Below are positions 7,920 through 16,077 of a stretch of 64,000 bases of DNA, piece after piece. The notes beneath the pieces are model-generated. The model did not search any database. It saw only the letters and a list, made by a program, of their open reading frames with translations, and was not told the DNA's origin. The stretch spans positions 186,001 through 250,000 of the forward strand of contig JAXLYE010000003.1 in assembly GCA_046351595.1 (NCBI GenBank), written 5' to 3'. Numbering within the stretch: the first letter of the stretch is position 1; each line of letters opens with the position of its first letter. This DNA is from JAXLYE01 sp046351595. Lineage in GTDB: Bacteria; Myxococcota_A; Polyangia; Palsa-1104; JAEUJZ01. The translations under genes were made by a program, and so were the position numbers.

Positions 7920-10343
7920 ATGCAGACTATGACTCGATCAGTCCTTCTTTCGCTCGGTACCTGCCTCCTGTTCGCGGCCGGCTGCGGCACCGAGCGTGTG
8001 CCGCCGGCGAGCGTCGACTCGCGCGCGCAGGCCGACGCGATCAACGGCGGCTTCGAGACGGGCGACCTGAACGGCTGGACCGTCACGACGTACCTGAACA
8101 ACAGCATCACCACCTTCCCGCCGATGAGCGTCGCCAACCTCGGGCTGGCCGCAGGCGGCACCAACAAGACCTACGCGCGCATGGGCGCGATGCCCGAGTC
8201 GGTGGTGCCGGCCGGACTCACCGCCGCCGACACGCTGCGCTTCCCGCGCTTCGGCCAGTACAGCGGCGTCGTCAACGAGCTCGGGAACAGCAACAACGCC
8301 AACCGCATCGTGCAGCAGTTCACCACCACGCAGGCCGACGTCGACGCGCTCGACGGCAACATCCACGTCCGCTTCGCGCTGGCGCCGGTGCTCGAGAACC
8401 CCTCGCACTCGCCGAACCAGCAGCCGTACTTCTATCTGGAGCTGCGCAACGTCACCAAGAACTCGCTCCTGTTCTCGTCGTTCAACTTCTCGGGGCAGGC
8501 GGGCGTGCCGTGGAAGAACTCGGCCGCGGGCACCAACGTGCAGTACACGGACTGGCAGCTCTTCGACGTCGCGCCGGGGCCGACCGGCATCGGCATCGGC
8601 GACACGCTGCGCATGGACGTCATCGCCGCCGGCTGCTCGCAGGGCGGGCACTACGGGCACCTGTACCTCGACGGCTTCGGCGCCTACATCCCGGGCCTGA
8701 CCGTCGTCGCCAGCGGCCCGCAGGCGACCAACGCCGGCACCGAGATCACCTACACCTTCGTCGCCAAGAACGGCGCCATGGGCCTGGTCAACAGCGTCGT
8801 GGTCAGCGACCTTCTGCCGGCGGGCACCACGTTCGTCTCGGTCAGCGGCGCGACCTGCACCACGCCCGCGGTCGGCGCCACCGGCACGGTCTCGTGCTCG
8901 CTCGGCGCGCTGAACCCGGGCGCCGGCGCCACCTTCAAGATCACGGTGAAGGTCGACGGCACCGCCACCGGCACCATCAACAACGGCAGCTACAGCATCC
9001 AGGGCCAGGGCGTCTCGCCGCTCATCGGCCCGCTGGTGCAGACCGCGATCACCAGCGGCGTCGTCTACACCGATCTCGGCATCAAGGTCTCGAACACCGC
9101 GGCGGCGCTCGACTGGGGCTCGCCGGTCACCTACACGGTCGTCGTGACCAACAGCGGGCCGAACCCGGTCACCGGCGCCAAGCTCGCCAACACCCTGCCC
9201 GCCCAGCTCACGGGCGTCAGCTGGACCTGCACCGGCGCGAACGGCGGCGCCTGCAGCGCCCCGAGCGGCACCGGCGCCCTCAACACCACCGCGGACCTGC
9301 CGGTCGGCGCACAGGTCACCTACACGGTCAGCGGCAGCGTCGTGTCCGGGACCGGCATGGGCCTGCTCAGCTACCTCGTCAGCGTCTCGCCGCCGACCGG
9401 GGTCAGCGACGGCAACACCGGGAACAACAGCGCGATCGAGACCGACAACATCGGCCCGATCCTGGCGCTCACCGTCGACAAGGGCCAGAGCACCGGCACC
9501 GGCACGGTCACCAGCAGCCCCACCGCCATCCTGTGCGGCCCGAGCTGCACCACGCAGTCCGCGCAGTTCCTCGGCGGCTCGTCGGTGACGCTGACCGCGG
9601 TGGCGGCGACCGGCAGCACCTTCACCGGCTGGGGCGGCGCGTGCGCGGCGCAGGGCACGGCGCAGCAGTGCACGGTGACGCTGTCGCAGGCGCAGACCGT
9701 AAGCGCCAACTTCTCGCTGCCCAGCTACATGATCACCATCGCCATCCCCGGCGGCCACGGCACCATCACCTGCCCCGCCGACGTGGTCCAGGGCCGCAGC
9801 GCCGAGTGCACCATCACGCCGGAGGCCGGCTACGAGCTCGACACCCTGCGCGTCGACGGCAACGACCTCCGCGCCTCGGTCGCGGGCACGACGTTCACGC
9901 TGCAGAGCGTCACCGGCCCCACCAGCATCGAGGGCACCTTCAAGAAGGGCCTGGGCTCAGGCTGCGGCGAGGCCGGCGAGTGCCGCTCCGGCTTCTGCAC
10001 GAGCGGAGTCTGCTGCGAGTCCGCGTGCGAGAACGGCTGCAACACCTGCAGCGCCGCCGGCACCGCCGGCACCTGCACCCCGGCGTGCGGCAACTTCGCC
10101 TGCAACAGCGAGCAGAACGCCTGCTACAACACCTGCTCCACCGACGCCGAGTGCGTCGCCGGCGGCCAGTGCTTCGAGGGCAGCTGCCGCGCGCCGGACG
10201 CCGACAAGTTCGTAATCAGCGGCGGCGGCTTCTCGTGCACCTACGCCGGCGGCGCGGGCGCGGCGGTCGGCAGCCCCTCAGCGCTGATCGCGCTGCTGCT
10301 GGCGCTCGGCTACATCGGGCGGCGGCGGCGGTATGCGGCTTAG
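7920..10343 (+). CDS. DUF11-repeat, Cys-rich surface lipoprotein with C-terminal membrane/Arg tail
   Basis: 807 residues. Residues 1-21 are a lipoprotein signal ending in FAAGC. A lectin-like N-terminal region is followed by two DUF11-type beta-sandwich repeats (the first around ITYTFVAKNGAMG and VVVSDLLPAGTTF; the second around VTYTVVVTNSGPNPVTGA). Next come two InlB/Big-like repeats ending in CTVTLSQAQTVSANF and CTITPEAGYELDTLRVDG, then a Cys-rich segment (CRSGFCTSGVCC onward) of the kind common in myxobacterial surface proteins. The C-terminus is a hydrophobic helix followed by GRRRRYAA, like the MYXO-CTERM/GlyGly-CTERM sorting tails. GGAG lies 7 nt before the ATG. A cell-surface structural or adhesive role is likely; having both a lipobox and a C-terminal tail is unusual. 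Confidence 0.8.
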   Translation: MQTMTRSVLLSLGTCLLFAAGCGTERVPPASVDSRAQADAINGGFETGDLNGWTVTTYLNNSITTFPPMSVANLGLAAGGTNKTYARMGAMPESVVPAGLTAADTLRFPRFGQYSGVVNELGNSNNANRIVQQFTTTQADVDALDGNIHVRFALAPVLENPSHSPNQQPYFYLELRNVTKNSLLFSSFNFSGQAGVPWKNSAAGTNVQYTDWQLFDVAPGPTGIGIGDTLRMDVIAAGCSQGGHYGHLYLDGFGAYIPGLTVVASGPQATNAGTEITYTFVAKNGAMGLVNSVVVSDLLPAGTTFVSVSGATCTTPAVGATGTVSCSLGALNPGAGATFKITVKVDGTATGTINNGSYSIQGQGVSPLIGPLVQTAITSGVVYTDLGIKVSNTAAALDWGSPVTYTVVVTNSGPNPVTGAKLANTLPAQLTGVSWTCTGANGGACSAPSGTGALNTTADLPVGAQVTYTVSGSVVSGTGMGLLSYLVSVSPPTGVSDGNTGNNSAIETDNIGPILALTVDKGQSTGTGTVTSSPTAILCGPSCTTQSAQFLGGSSVTLTAVAATGSTFTGWGGACAAQGTAQQCTVTLSQAQTVSANFSLPSYMITIAIPGGHGTITCPADVVQGRSAECTITPEAGYELDTLRVDGNDLRASVAGTTFTLQSVTGPTSIEGTFKKGLGSGCGEAGECRSGFCTSGVCCESACENGCNTCSAAGTAGTCTPACGNFACNSEQNACYNTCSTDAECVAGGQCFEGSCRAPDADKFVISGGGFSCTYAGGAGAAVGSPSALIALLLALGYIGRRRRYAA

Positions 10344-10382
10344 GTCCTCCTTGCTGGAGAACTACGGAGGGCCCCCGACAAG

Positions 10383-10396
10383 CAAGTCGACTTGCC
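10383..10396. repeat. 14-bp palindrome
   Basis: gcaagtcgacttgc is a perfect 14-bp palindrome 40 bp after the stop of the surface protein. It could be an operator or the base of a termination hairpin; no U-run follows. Confidence 0.35.
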
Positions 10397-11003
10397 GTCG
10401 GTAGGAGCTGTACTTGAGCAGACTCTAAGAACGGAAATCGATGCTCGGGGGCCGCTGCGGCGCCCCGTCGCTGCCCACCTGCCCATCGCGCCAGCCCAGC
10501 GTCTTCCCGAGGCTGCCCAGCGCACGCCCCCCAAAGGCAAACGGGATCAACTGGAACCCAACGCGAATCAACTGAGAGGCAAGCGCTTGCAACTGAAACC
10601 CAACGCGCAGCCATTCAAAGGCACGCCGGATGAACGTGAAGGCACCCCGGAGCCTTCACGTTGGTTCGCGGAGCCTCTGAAAGGCAGCGTGAAGCCTTTG
10701 AAACCCAAACCGAAGCCATTGGAAGGCAGCGCGAAGCAACTGAGAGGCAAGGCGAAGAAATCCGAAGGCAGCGCCGAGCCATCGAGAAAAGAAATGGAGC
10801 CTTCAGGAGGCAACACGAATCAACTCAGAGGCAAACCGAAGCAGCTCAGGGGCAACGCGTATCAGAGGGGGGACAAAACGAATCAGCGCACGGGCAACGC
10901 AGAGCCCTTCCGGGGGAATCCGGATCTAGTGAAGGATTCGACGAATCAGCGCCGCTCTCAGCCTCGGCAGGTGGGAGGCAGGACCTGGCCACGCTCACTT
11001 TGA
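10392..11003 (+). CDS. Heptapeptide-repeat open frame, coding status doubtful
   Basis: A 203-codon open frame opening with CTTGCCGTCGG-type unremarkable leader sequence (residues 1-51) and then twenty uninterrupted 7-residue repeats (residues 52-191) of the pattern (E/N/K)-(P/Q)-L-(R/K)-G-(N/S/K)-(A/P), for example NQLRGKP, KQLRGNA, EPLKGSV, KPLEGSA. The product would be strongly basic, polar and without hydrophobic segments or signal peptide. No clear ribosome-binding site is seen. Other frames through the same DNA also stay open, because the period is a multiple of three. It may be a real repeat protein or simply a minisatellite that happens to be open. Confidence 0.3.
   Translation: MPSVGAVLEQTLRTEIDARGPLRRPVAAHLPIAPAQRLPEAAQRTPPKGKRDQLEPNANQLRGKRLQLKPNAQPFKGTPDEREGTPEPSRWFAEPLKGSVKPLKPKPKPLEGSAKQLRGKAKKSEGSAEPSRKEMEPSGGNTNQLRGKPKQLRGNAYQRGDKTNQRTGNAEPFRGNPDLVKDSTNQRRSQPRQVGGRTWPRSL
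10545..10964. repeat. Twenty tandem 21-bp degenerate repeats
   Basis: Twenty consecutive 21-bp units with no spacer (420 bp). Reading each unit from the phase of base 10545, the consensus is (A/G)A(G/T) C(A/C)(A/G/T) (C/T)TG A(G/A)A GGC A(A/G)C (G/C)CG. GGC in the fifth triplet is kept in about 13 of 20 units. The array is visibly less GC-rich and more purine-rich than the flanking genes. Confidence 0.85.
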
Positions 11004-11174
11004 GCCCCGGCCTGGAGAGGCAGCACGATGGGCGCCAAAGGCGAACCGAATTCAATCAACGGGCCCCGTCTCCCCTCACCGAGAAATCAAGAAGGGAGCC
11101 GTGCCGGGTCGCAGGGACGCCTCGCCCTCTGCTTGCGGCGCCTCGCGGCCTGACCGCTCAGGTCGCGCTTGCGG

Positions 11175-12554
11175 CTACCACAGGAGCCCGCGCAGCACGA
11201 CGCTGGCGACGGAGAAGTAGATCACCAGGCCGCTGACATCGACCAGGGTCGCCACGAACGGCGCCGACGCCGTCGCCGGATCGAGCTTGAGCCGGCGCAG
11301 GAGGAACGGCAGCATCGAGCCGCAGATCGTGCCGAAGGTGACCACGCCGATGAGGCTGATCGCCACGGCCACCGCGACCATGCGGAAGTGCGGCCCGTAG
11401 GTCGCGGTGCGTGTCGGCCACAGCTCGATGCGCAGGAAGCCGATCGTGCCCAGCACCGCGCCCAGCACCAGGCCCGAGGTCGCCTCGCGGCGCAAGACCC
11501 GCCACCAGTCCGACAGCTCGAGCTCGCGCACCGCCAGCGAGCGGATGATCAGCGACGTCGCCTGCGACCCGGAGTTGCCGCCGGACGAGATGATGAGCGG
11601 CACGAACAGCGCCAGCACCACCGCGCGCGCGATCTCCTTCTCGAAGTAGCTCATGGCCGTGGCCGTGAACATCTCGCCGACGAACAGCACCAGCAGCCAG
11701 CCGGCGCGCTTCCTGATCATCTCGCCGAAGGGGCTGTTCAGGTAGGGCGCCTCCAGGGCCTGCATACCGCCGAGCTTCTGGATGTCCTCGGTCGCCTCCT
11801 CGGTCGCCACGTCGAGCACGTCGTCGACGGTGATGATGCCGAGCATGACGCCCTGCGAGTCGGTCACCGGCAGCGCCACGCGGTCGTACTTCTTGAAGGC
11901 GTCGACGATCTCCTCGCGGTCGCTCATCGCCGGCAGGCTGTAGAGCTGCCCGTCGTCGAGGTCCTGGACCTTGGCCGACGGATCGGCCATGACCAGCGTC
12001 GCCAGCTTGAAGTCGTTGAGCAGCCGCCCCTTCTCGTCGACGACGTAGATGACGTTCAGGGTCTCGGAGCCGCGGCCCTTCTTGCGGATGTAGCCGAGCG
12101 CCTCCTGCGCGGTCATGGTCGGCCGCACCGCCACGTACTCGGGGGTCATGAAGCGACCCGCCGAGTTCTCGGGGTAGCCGAGCAGCTGCCGCGCGATCTT
12201 CAGCTCACTGGGCGACAGGCTGCCGAGCGCGCGCTTGGTGACCTCGGGCGGCAGCTCCTCGAACAGGCGCGTGCGATCGTCGGGCGCCATGCTGTTCAGC
12301 AGGTTGACGAGCTGCTCGTCGGCCAGGCTCTGAACGAGCTTGGTCTGCATCTCCAGCGGCAGGTACTCGAAGATCTGCGCCGCGGCGTCGCGCGGCAGCA
12401 TGCGGAAGACCAGCGCGCTGTCCTGCAGCGGGAACTCTTCGAGGATCTCGGCCAGATCCGGCGGATCCAGCTGGGAGAACGCCTCGCGCAGCCGCTTCCA
12501 ATCCTTGTCGCGGATCAGCTTCTCGAAGTCGGGCCTGAGCAGGTTCCCCAGCAT
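11175..12554 (-). CDS. mgtE: Magnesium transporter MgtE
   Basis: 459 residues, the normal length. Domain order is the N-terminal superhelical MgtE_N domain (LDPPDLAEILEEFPLQDSAL, about 28-47), a pair of CBS domains in the middle that sense cytosolic Mg2+ (FMTPEYVAVRPTMTAQEAL, then VSDREEIVDAFKKYDRVALP-like second half), and five transmembrane helices with the pore signature SSGGNSGSQATSLIIRSLA. It is a homodimeric inner-membrane Mg2+ channel gated by Mg2+ itself. It stands alone; the flanking genes are unrelated and no M-box-like leader was recognised in the 158 bp upstream. Confidence 0.95.
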   Translation of the reverse strand: MLGNLLRPDFEKLIRDKDWKRLREAFSQLDPPDLAEILEEFPLQDSALVFRMLPRDAAAQIFEYLPLEMQTKLVQSLADEQLVNLLNSMAPDDRTRLFEELPPEVTKRALGSLSPSELKIARQLLGYPENSAGRFMTPEYVAVRPTMTAQEALGYIRKKGRGSETLNVIYVVDEKGRLLNDFKLATLVMADPSAKVQDLDDGQLYSLPAMSDREEIVDAFKKYDRVALPVTDSQGVMLGIITVDDVLDVATEEATEDIQKLGGMQALEAPYLNSPFGEMIRKRAGWLLVLFVGEMFTATAMSYFEKEIARAVVLALFVPLIISSGGNSGSQATSLIIRSLAVRELELSDWWRVLRREATSGLVLGAVLGTIGFLRIELWPTRTATYGPHFRMVAVAVAISLIGVVTFGTICGSMLPFLLRRLKLDPATASAPFVATLVDVSGLVIYFSVASVVLRGLLW

Positions 12555-12713
12555 GGTCGGTCGCCAAGAATCGTCTGAGCGTCAGATGTCGCGGCGCAAG
12601 CGTACCGCGCTTCGCCGCGCGCGACTAGCAGTGTCGACGGCCCGGCGCAGGGTCTTTTGTGACGGGAGCCTGGCGCGGGCGCGGCGGCGGGCCGGCGTCG
12701 GGCCGGCGTCGGC

Positions 12714-13880
12714 TTACTGGCAGCAGGCGATGACGCGCGAGGCGGTGCAGTCCTTGTCGGTGGAGATGTCGCCCGCCGGTGTCAGCCAGTGGCCGTAGGC
12801 GCCGGTCGCCTGCGTCCAGTCGTTGCAGTCGTAGCTGTAGATGTAGCGGCCGCCGCCCGGCATGCCCGAGTTATTGACCGCGCTGCCGCCGCTGGTGCTC
12901 GGGTCGATCCAGGCGCCGCTCATCGGCACCGTCGCCGGCGAGGCCGAGCGCAGGTACTCGGTGGCGTGGCAGAAGTGCGAGCCCGCGAACTCGGCGGCGC
13001 AGGCCGCGTGCATCTTGGGCCGGCCGCCCTGGTTGCCGTTGACCGCGGTGCGGGTGAAGCCGGCGAAGCGCACCTTGATCGGGCTGTTGCAGCAGGCCAG
13101 GGCCCGCGACACGGTGCAGTCCTTGTCGGTAGAGATATCGCCCGACGGCGTCAGCCAGTGGCCGTAGGCGCCGGTCGCCTGCGTCCAGTCGTTGCAGTCG
13201 TAGCTGTAGATGTAGCGGCCGCCGCCCGGCATGCCGGCGTTGTTGACCGCGCTGCCGCCGCTGGTGCTCGGGTCGATCCAGGCGCCGCTGGTCGGCGGCG
13301 TGGTGCCGGAGTTAGCCAGGAGGTACTCGGTGGCGTGGCACAGGTGCGAGCCGGCGAAGGCGGCGTTGCACAGCGCGTGCGCGCCGGGCCGCCCGCCGAT
13401 CCCGGCGCCGGTATAGGTCGTCGGGGTGAAGCCGGCGAAGGCCCCGACCTCCTCGGAGTAGGCGCCGGAGCCGGCGGGTCCGCTCGGGCCCTGTGGCCCG
13501 GGGTCGCCCTTGTCGCCGCGGTCGCCCTTGTCGCCCTTGGCTCCCGCCGCGCCGCTGGCGCCGGGGTCGCCCTTGTCGCCCTTGGGCCCGGCCGGTCCGA
13601 TCGGGCCCATCGCGCCCATCGTTCCCGCCGGGCCGGCTGGTCCCGCTGGGCCGACCGGTCCTACAGCTCCCGCCATCCCGGCCGGTCCTTGCGCGCCGGG
13701 GTCGCCCTTGTCGCCCTTGGGCCCGGGCAGCCCGGCGGTCCCCGGGTCGCCCTTGGGCCCGGCCGGACCGGGATCCCCCTTGGGCCCGACGAGGCCGCCG
13801 GAATCGGGACCGGAGCTCTGGTTGCACGCGGCGCCGAGCACCGGCGCAAGGGCAAGGACGAAGACCGAGAGGGTTCGCAT
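12714..13880 (-). CDS. Collagen-like lipoprotein with a duplicated Cys-containing domain (paralogue 1)
   Basis: 388 residues. The lipoprotein signal ends in LGAAC (about 15-19). Residues about 28-140 are Gly-X-Y triplets rich in GPKGDPGP and GDKGD units, a bacterial collagen triple-helix stalk. Two copies of a roughly 105-residue domain follow, each containing AHALC/MHAAC, FAGSH(L/F)CHATEY, GAWIDPSTS, GMPGGGRYIYSYDCND and a final ACC, with even Cys numbers suggesting disulfides. I do not recognise a named family for this domain; it looks like an extracellular head on a trimeric stalk. The next gene, 64 bp upstream on the same strand, is a paralogue, and both are probably surface-exposed. Confidence 0.8.
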   Translation of the reverse strand: MRTLSVFVLALAPVLGAACNQSSGPDSGGLVGPKGDPGPAGPKGDPGTAGLPGPKGDKGDPGAQGPAGMAGAVGPVGPAGPAGPAGTMGAMGPIGPAGPKGDKGDPGASGAAGAKGDKGDRGDKGDPGPQGPSGPAGSGAYSEEVGAFAGFTPTTYTGAGIGGRPGAHALCNAAFAGSHLCHATEYLLANSGTTPPTSGAWIDPSTSGGSAVNNAGMPGGGRYIYSYDCNDWTQATGAYGHWLTPSGDISTDKDCTVSRALACCNSPIKVRFAGFTRTAVNGNQGGRPKMHAACAAEFAGSHFCHATEYLRSASPATVPMSGAWIDPSTSGGSAVNNSGMPGGGRYIYSYDCNDWTQATGAYGHWLTPAGDISTDKDCTASRVIACCQ

Positions 13881-13944
13881 GGCTGATCTCCAAGGCGTTA
13901 GAAGGGCAAGGCGTCGCGCAGGAAAAGACCCCGCCGGGCCGCCG

Positions 13945-15114
13945 CTACTGGCAGCAGGCGACGACGCGGGCGGTGTTGCAGTAGCCGACCTGGATGCTGC
14001 CCGCGGTCGAGAGGATGGTGCCGAGCACGGTGGAGCTCGGGCTGGTGTAGTCCTGGCAGTCGCTGCTGTACAGGTAGCGGCCGCTGCCCGGCATGCCCGT
14101 GTTCTGGTCGCCCTTGCCGTCGCTGGTGCTGGGGTCGATCCAGGCGCCGTCGCTCGGGATCGAGGTCGCGGAGTTGGCGCGGATCCACTCGGTGGCGTGG
14201 CACAGGTGCGAGCCCGCGAACTCAGCGGCGCAGGCCGCGTGCATCTTGCTCCGCCCGCCCTGGTTGCCGTCGACGGCGGTGCGGGTCAGGCCGACGAAGC
14301 GGACCTTGGACGGGGTGTTGCAGCAGGCGAGCGCGCGCGCGGTGTTGCAGTAGCCGACCTGGATGCTGCCGGCGGCGCTGACGGTGGTGCCGAGCACGGT
14401 GGAGCTCGGGCTGGTGTAGTCCTGACAGTCGCTGCTGTACAGGTAGCGGCCGCTGCCCGGCATGCCCGTGTTCTGGTCGCCCTTGCCGTCGCTGGTGCTG
14501 GGGTCGATCCAGGCGCCGTCGCTCGGCGGCGTGGTGCCGGAGCTCGACTGCACGTACTCGGTGGCGTGGCACAGGTGCGAGCCGGCGAAGGCCGCGGCGC
14601 ACAGCGCGTGGGCGCCGGTGCGGCCGCCCATCAGCGAGCCGGAGTAGGTCGTCGCGGTGAAGCCGGCGAAGGTGCCGAGCTCCTCGATGTAGGCGCCGGA
14701 GCCGGCGGGTCCGCTCGGGCCCTGCGGTCCGGGGTCGCCCTTGTCGCCCTTGGGCCCGATGGTGCCGGGGTCGCCCTTGGTGCCGGGCATGCCGGCCGGT
14801 CCTGCCGGTCCCGCAGGGCCCGCGGGTCCGATCGGGCCGATGGCGCCGGTCGGTCCCGCCGGGCCCATGGCCCCTGCCGGTCCGCTGGGGCCGGGGTCGC
14901 CCTTGTCGCCCTTGGGTCCGGCGGTGCCGGGGTCGCCCTTGGGCCCGACCGCGCCCGAATCGCCCTTGTCGCCCTTGTCGCCTTTGGGTCCCGCCGGCCC
15001 GGGATCGCCCTTGGGTCCGACGGTGCCCCCGGGATCTCCGGGGTCCTGGGGGCAGCCGGAAAGGGCCGCGGTCGAGCACAGGGCGAACAGGATCCACGCC
15101 GGGGTGCGCATCAT
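13945..15114 (-). CDS. Collagen-like lipoprotein with a duplicated Cys-containing domain (paralogue 2)
   Basis: 389 residues from the first of two adjacent ATG codons (15114), preceded by AAGAGAG. The lipobox is LSGC near residue 20. A Gly-X-Y stalk (GPKGDPGPAGPKGDKGDKG and so on) runs to about residue 145. Two head domains follow, with the same Cys framework as the neighbour. Here the variable central part reads GAWIDPSTSDGKGDQNTG then GRYLYSSDCQDYTSPSS in both copies, different from paralogue 1. The open frame extends far upstream of the chosen start, but that part lacks a signal peptide and is antisense to the APCDD1-like and LysR region. Role unknown; surface display is likely. Confidence 0.8.
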   Translation of the reverse strand: MMRTPAWILFALCSTAALSGCPQDPGDPGGTVGPKGDPGPAGPKGDKGDKGDSGAVGPKGDPGTAGPKGDKGDPGPSGPAGAMGPAGPTGAIGPIGPAGPAGPAGPAGMPGTKGDPGTIGPKGDKGDPGPQGPSGPAGSGAYIEELGTFAGFTATTYSGSLMGGRTGAHALCAAAFAGSHLCHATEYVQSSSGTTPPSDGAWIDPSTSDGKGDQNTGMPGSGRYLYSSDCQDYTSPSSTVLGTTVSAAGSIQVGYCNTARALACCNTPSKVRFVGLTRTAVDGNQGGRSKMHAACAAEFAGSHLCHATEWIRANSATSIPSDGAWIDPSTSDGKGDQNTGMPGSGRYLYSSDCQDYTSPSSTVLGTILSTAGSIQVGYCNTARVVACCQ

Positions 15115-15266
15115 CGCTCTCTTGGCCTCCGTGAAGCTCGCCGCGGCGGCGGAGCCGGGCGCGCACGAGCGGCCGCACCATACCGCGGTCCCCGGCCAGC
15201 GGAAGAGCCTTGTTGCGCCCGCCGGATCCCTCCCGGAGGCGGCTTGATAAGAGCCCGGAGCCGGCG

Positions 15267-15881
15267 CTACTTCATGCGCGTCACCGGCAGCTGCCCCAGC
15301 TTCGTCGGCCGCGCCTTGCACAGGTCGCTCGAGCGGTCGCCGAAGTACAGGTTGTCGCCGTCGAGCTTGTTGAGGTCCATCTCGAACGGGCAGGCCGTGA
15401 CCGACGGGATCATGAACGCCGGGCAGCCGGTCTGGGTGATGTCGAGGGCCTGGTTGAGGGCGCGCGGCGATGGCCCGCAGCTGCTCTGGTTGAGCGCCTG
15501 CAGCGCCGCGTCCGAGTACGCGGTGACGTGGTGGCCCGCGACCTTGTAGTCGACCTCGGTGGCGCCGGGCACGGGCTGCGACGGGCCCTTGACCTCGTAG
15601 GGGCCGTCGACGTCGATGCCGGCGAAGCGCGCGCTGCACGGCGCGTCGGTGTACAGCGTGACCACGAGCTTCCAGGTGCTCTCGGTCAGGGTGAAGTCGC
15701 GCTTGACGTAGAGGCCGGGGCCGGCCGGCTCGCACGCGGCGCTGACCCAGCGGCCGGCGAGCTGCTGGTTGATCGACGAGCCGCAGCCGGCGACGGGCGC
15801 GACGAGGATCGGCAGGAGCGCGGCGCCAGAAACCAGGGACTTCAAGACAGGCTTCGAGACAGGCTTCGAGACAGACTGCAT
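15267..15881 (-). CDS. APCDD1-like lipoprotein
   Basis: 204 residues from ATG 15881, preceded by AGGAAGGAGAA. A leader with a direct SVSKPVSKPV repeat and a hydrophobic stretch ends in the lipobox VAGC (about 31-34). The mature part matches the APCDD1 fold known from animal Wnt antagonists: LAGRWVSAACE with GPGLYVKRDF, then YTDAPCSARFAGIDVDGPY, PGATEVDYK, and the C-terminal half DITQTGC followed by FEMDLNKLDGDNLYFGD and a final Pro-Thr-rich strand. APCDD1 is thought to be a lipid-binding beta-barrel domain; a lipid or lipoprotein-binding role in the envelope is inference. Divergent from a LysR gene across about 196 bp. Confidence 0.7.
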   Translation of the reverse strand: MQSVSKPVSKPVLKSLVSGAALLPILVAPVAGCGSSINQQLAGRWVSAACEPAGPGLYVKRDFTLTESTWKLVVTLYTDAPCSARFAGIDVDGPYEVKGPSQPVPGATEVDYKVAGHHVTAYSDAALQALNQSSCGPSPRALNQALDITQTGCPAFMIPSVTACPFEMDLNKLDGDNLYFGDRSSDLCKARPTKLGQLPVTRMK

Positions 15882-16077
15882 CGGACGTTCTCCTTCCTGG
15901 GGACGGAACAAGACCCGAGCCAGGCCCGAGCGGCGCCGACCCCGGGATGAGGGCGGCGCGCCGGGCCGGCTCGGCAGGCGCACCGGGCCGCCGCGACGCG
16001 GCTTCGTCGTCGCAGGTCGGCACCGGACAGCCCCGAGTATGGCGAGCCGCGCAGATCGGGTGAAATGGAGATCCCGC

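Noticed and set aside
10661..11236. Coiled-coil-like open frame overlapping the 21-bp repeats
   Set aside because: Its heptads follow from the repeat period alone and there is no ribosome-binding site; it is reported only as part of the repeat finding.
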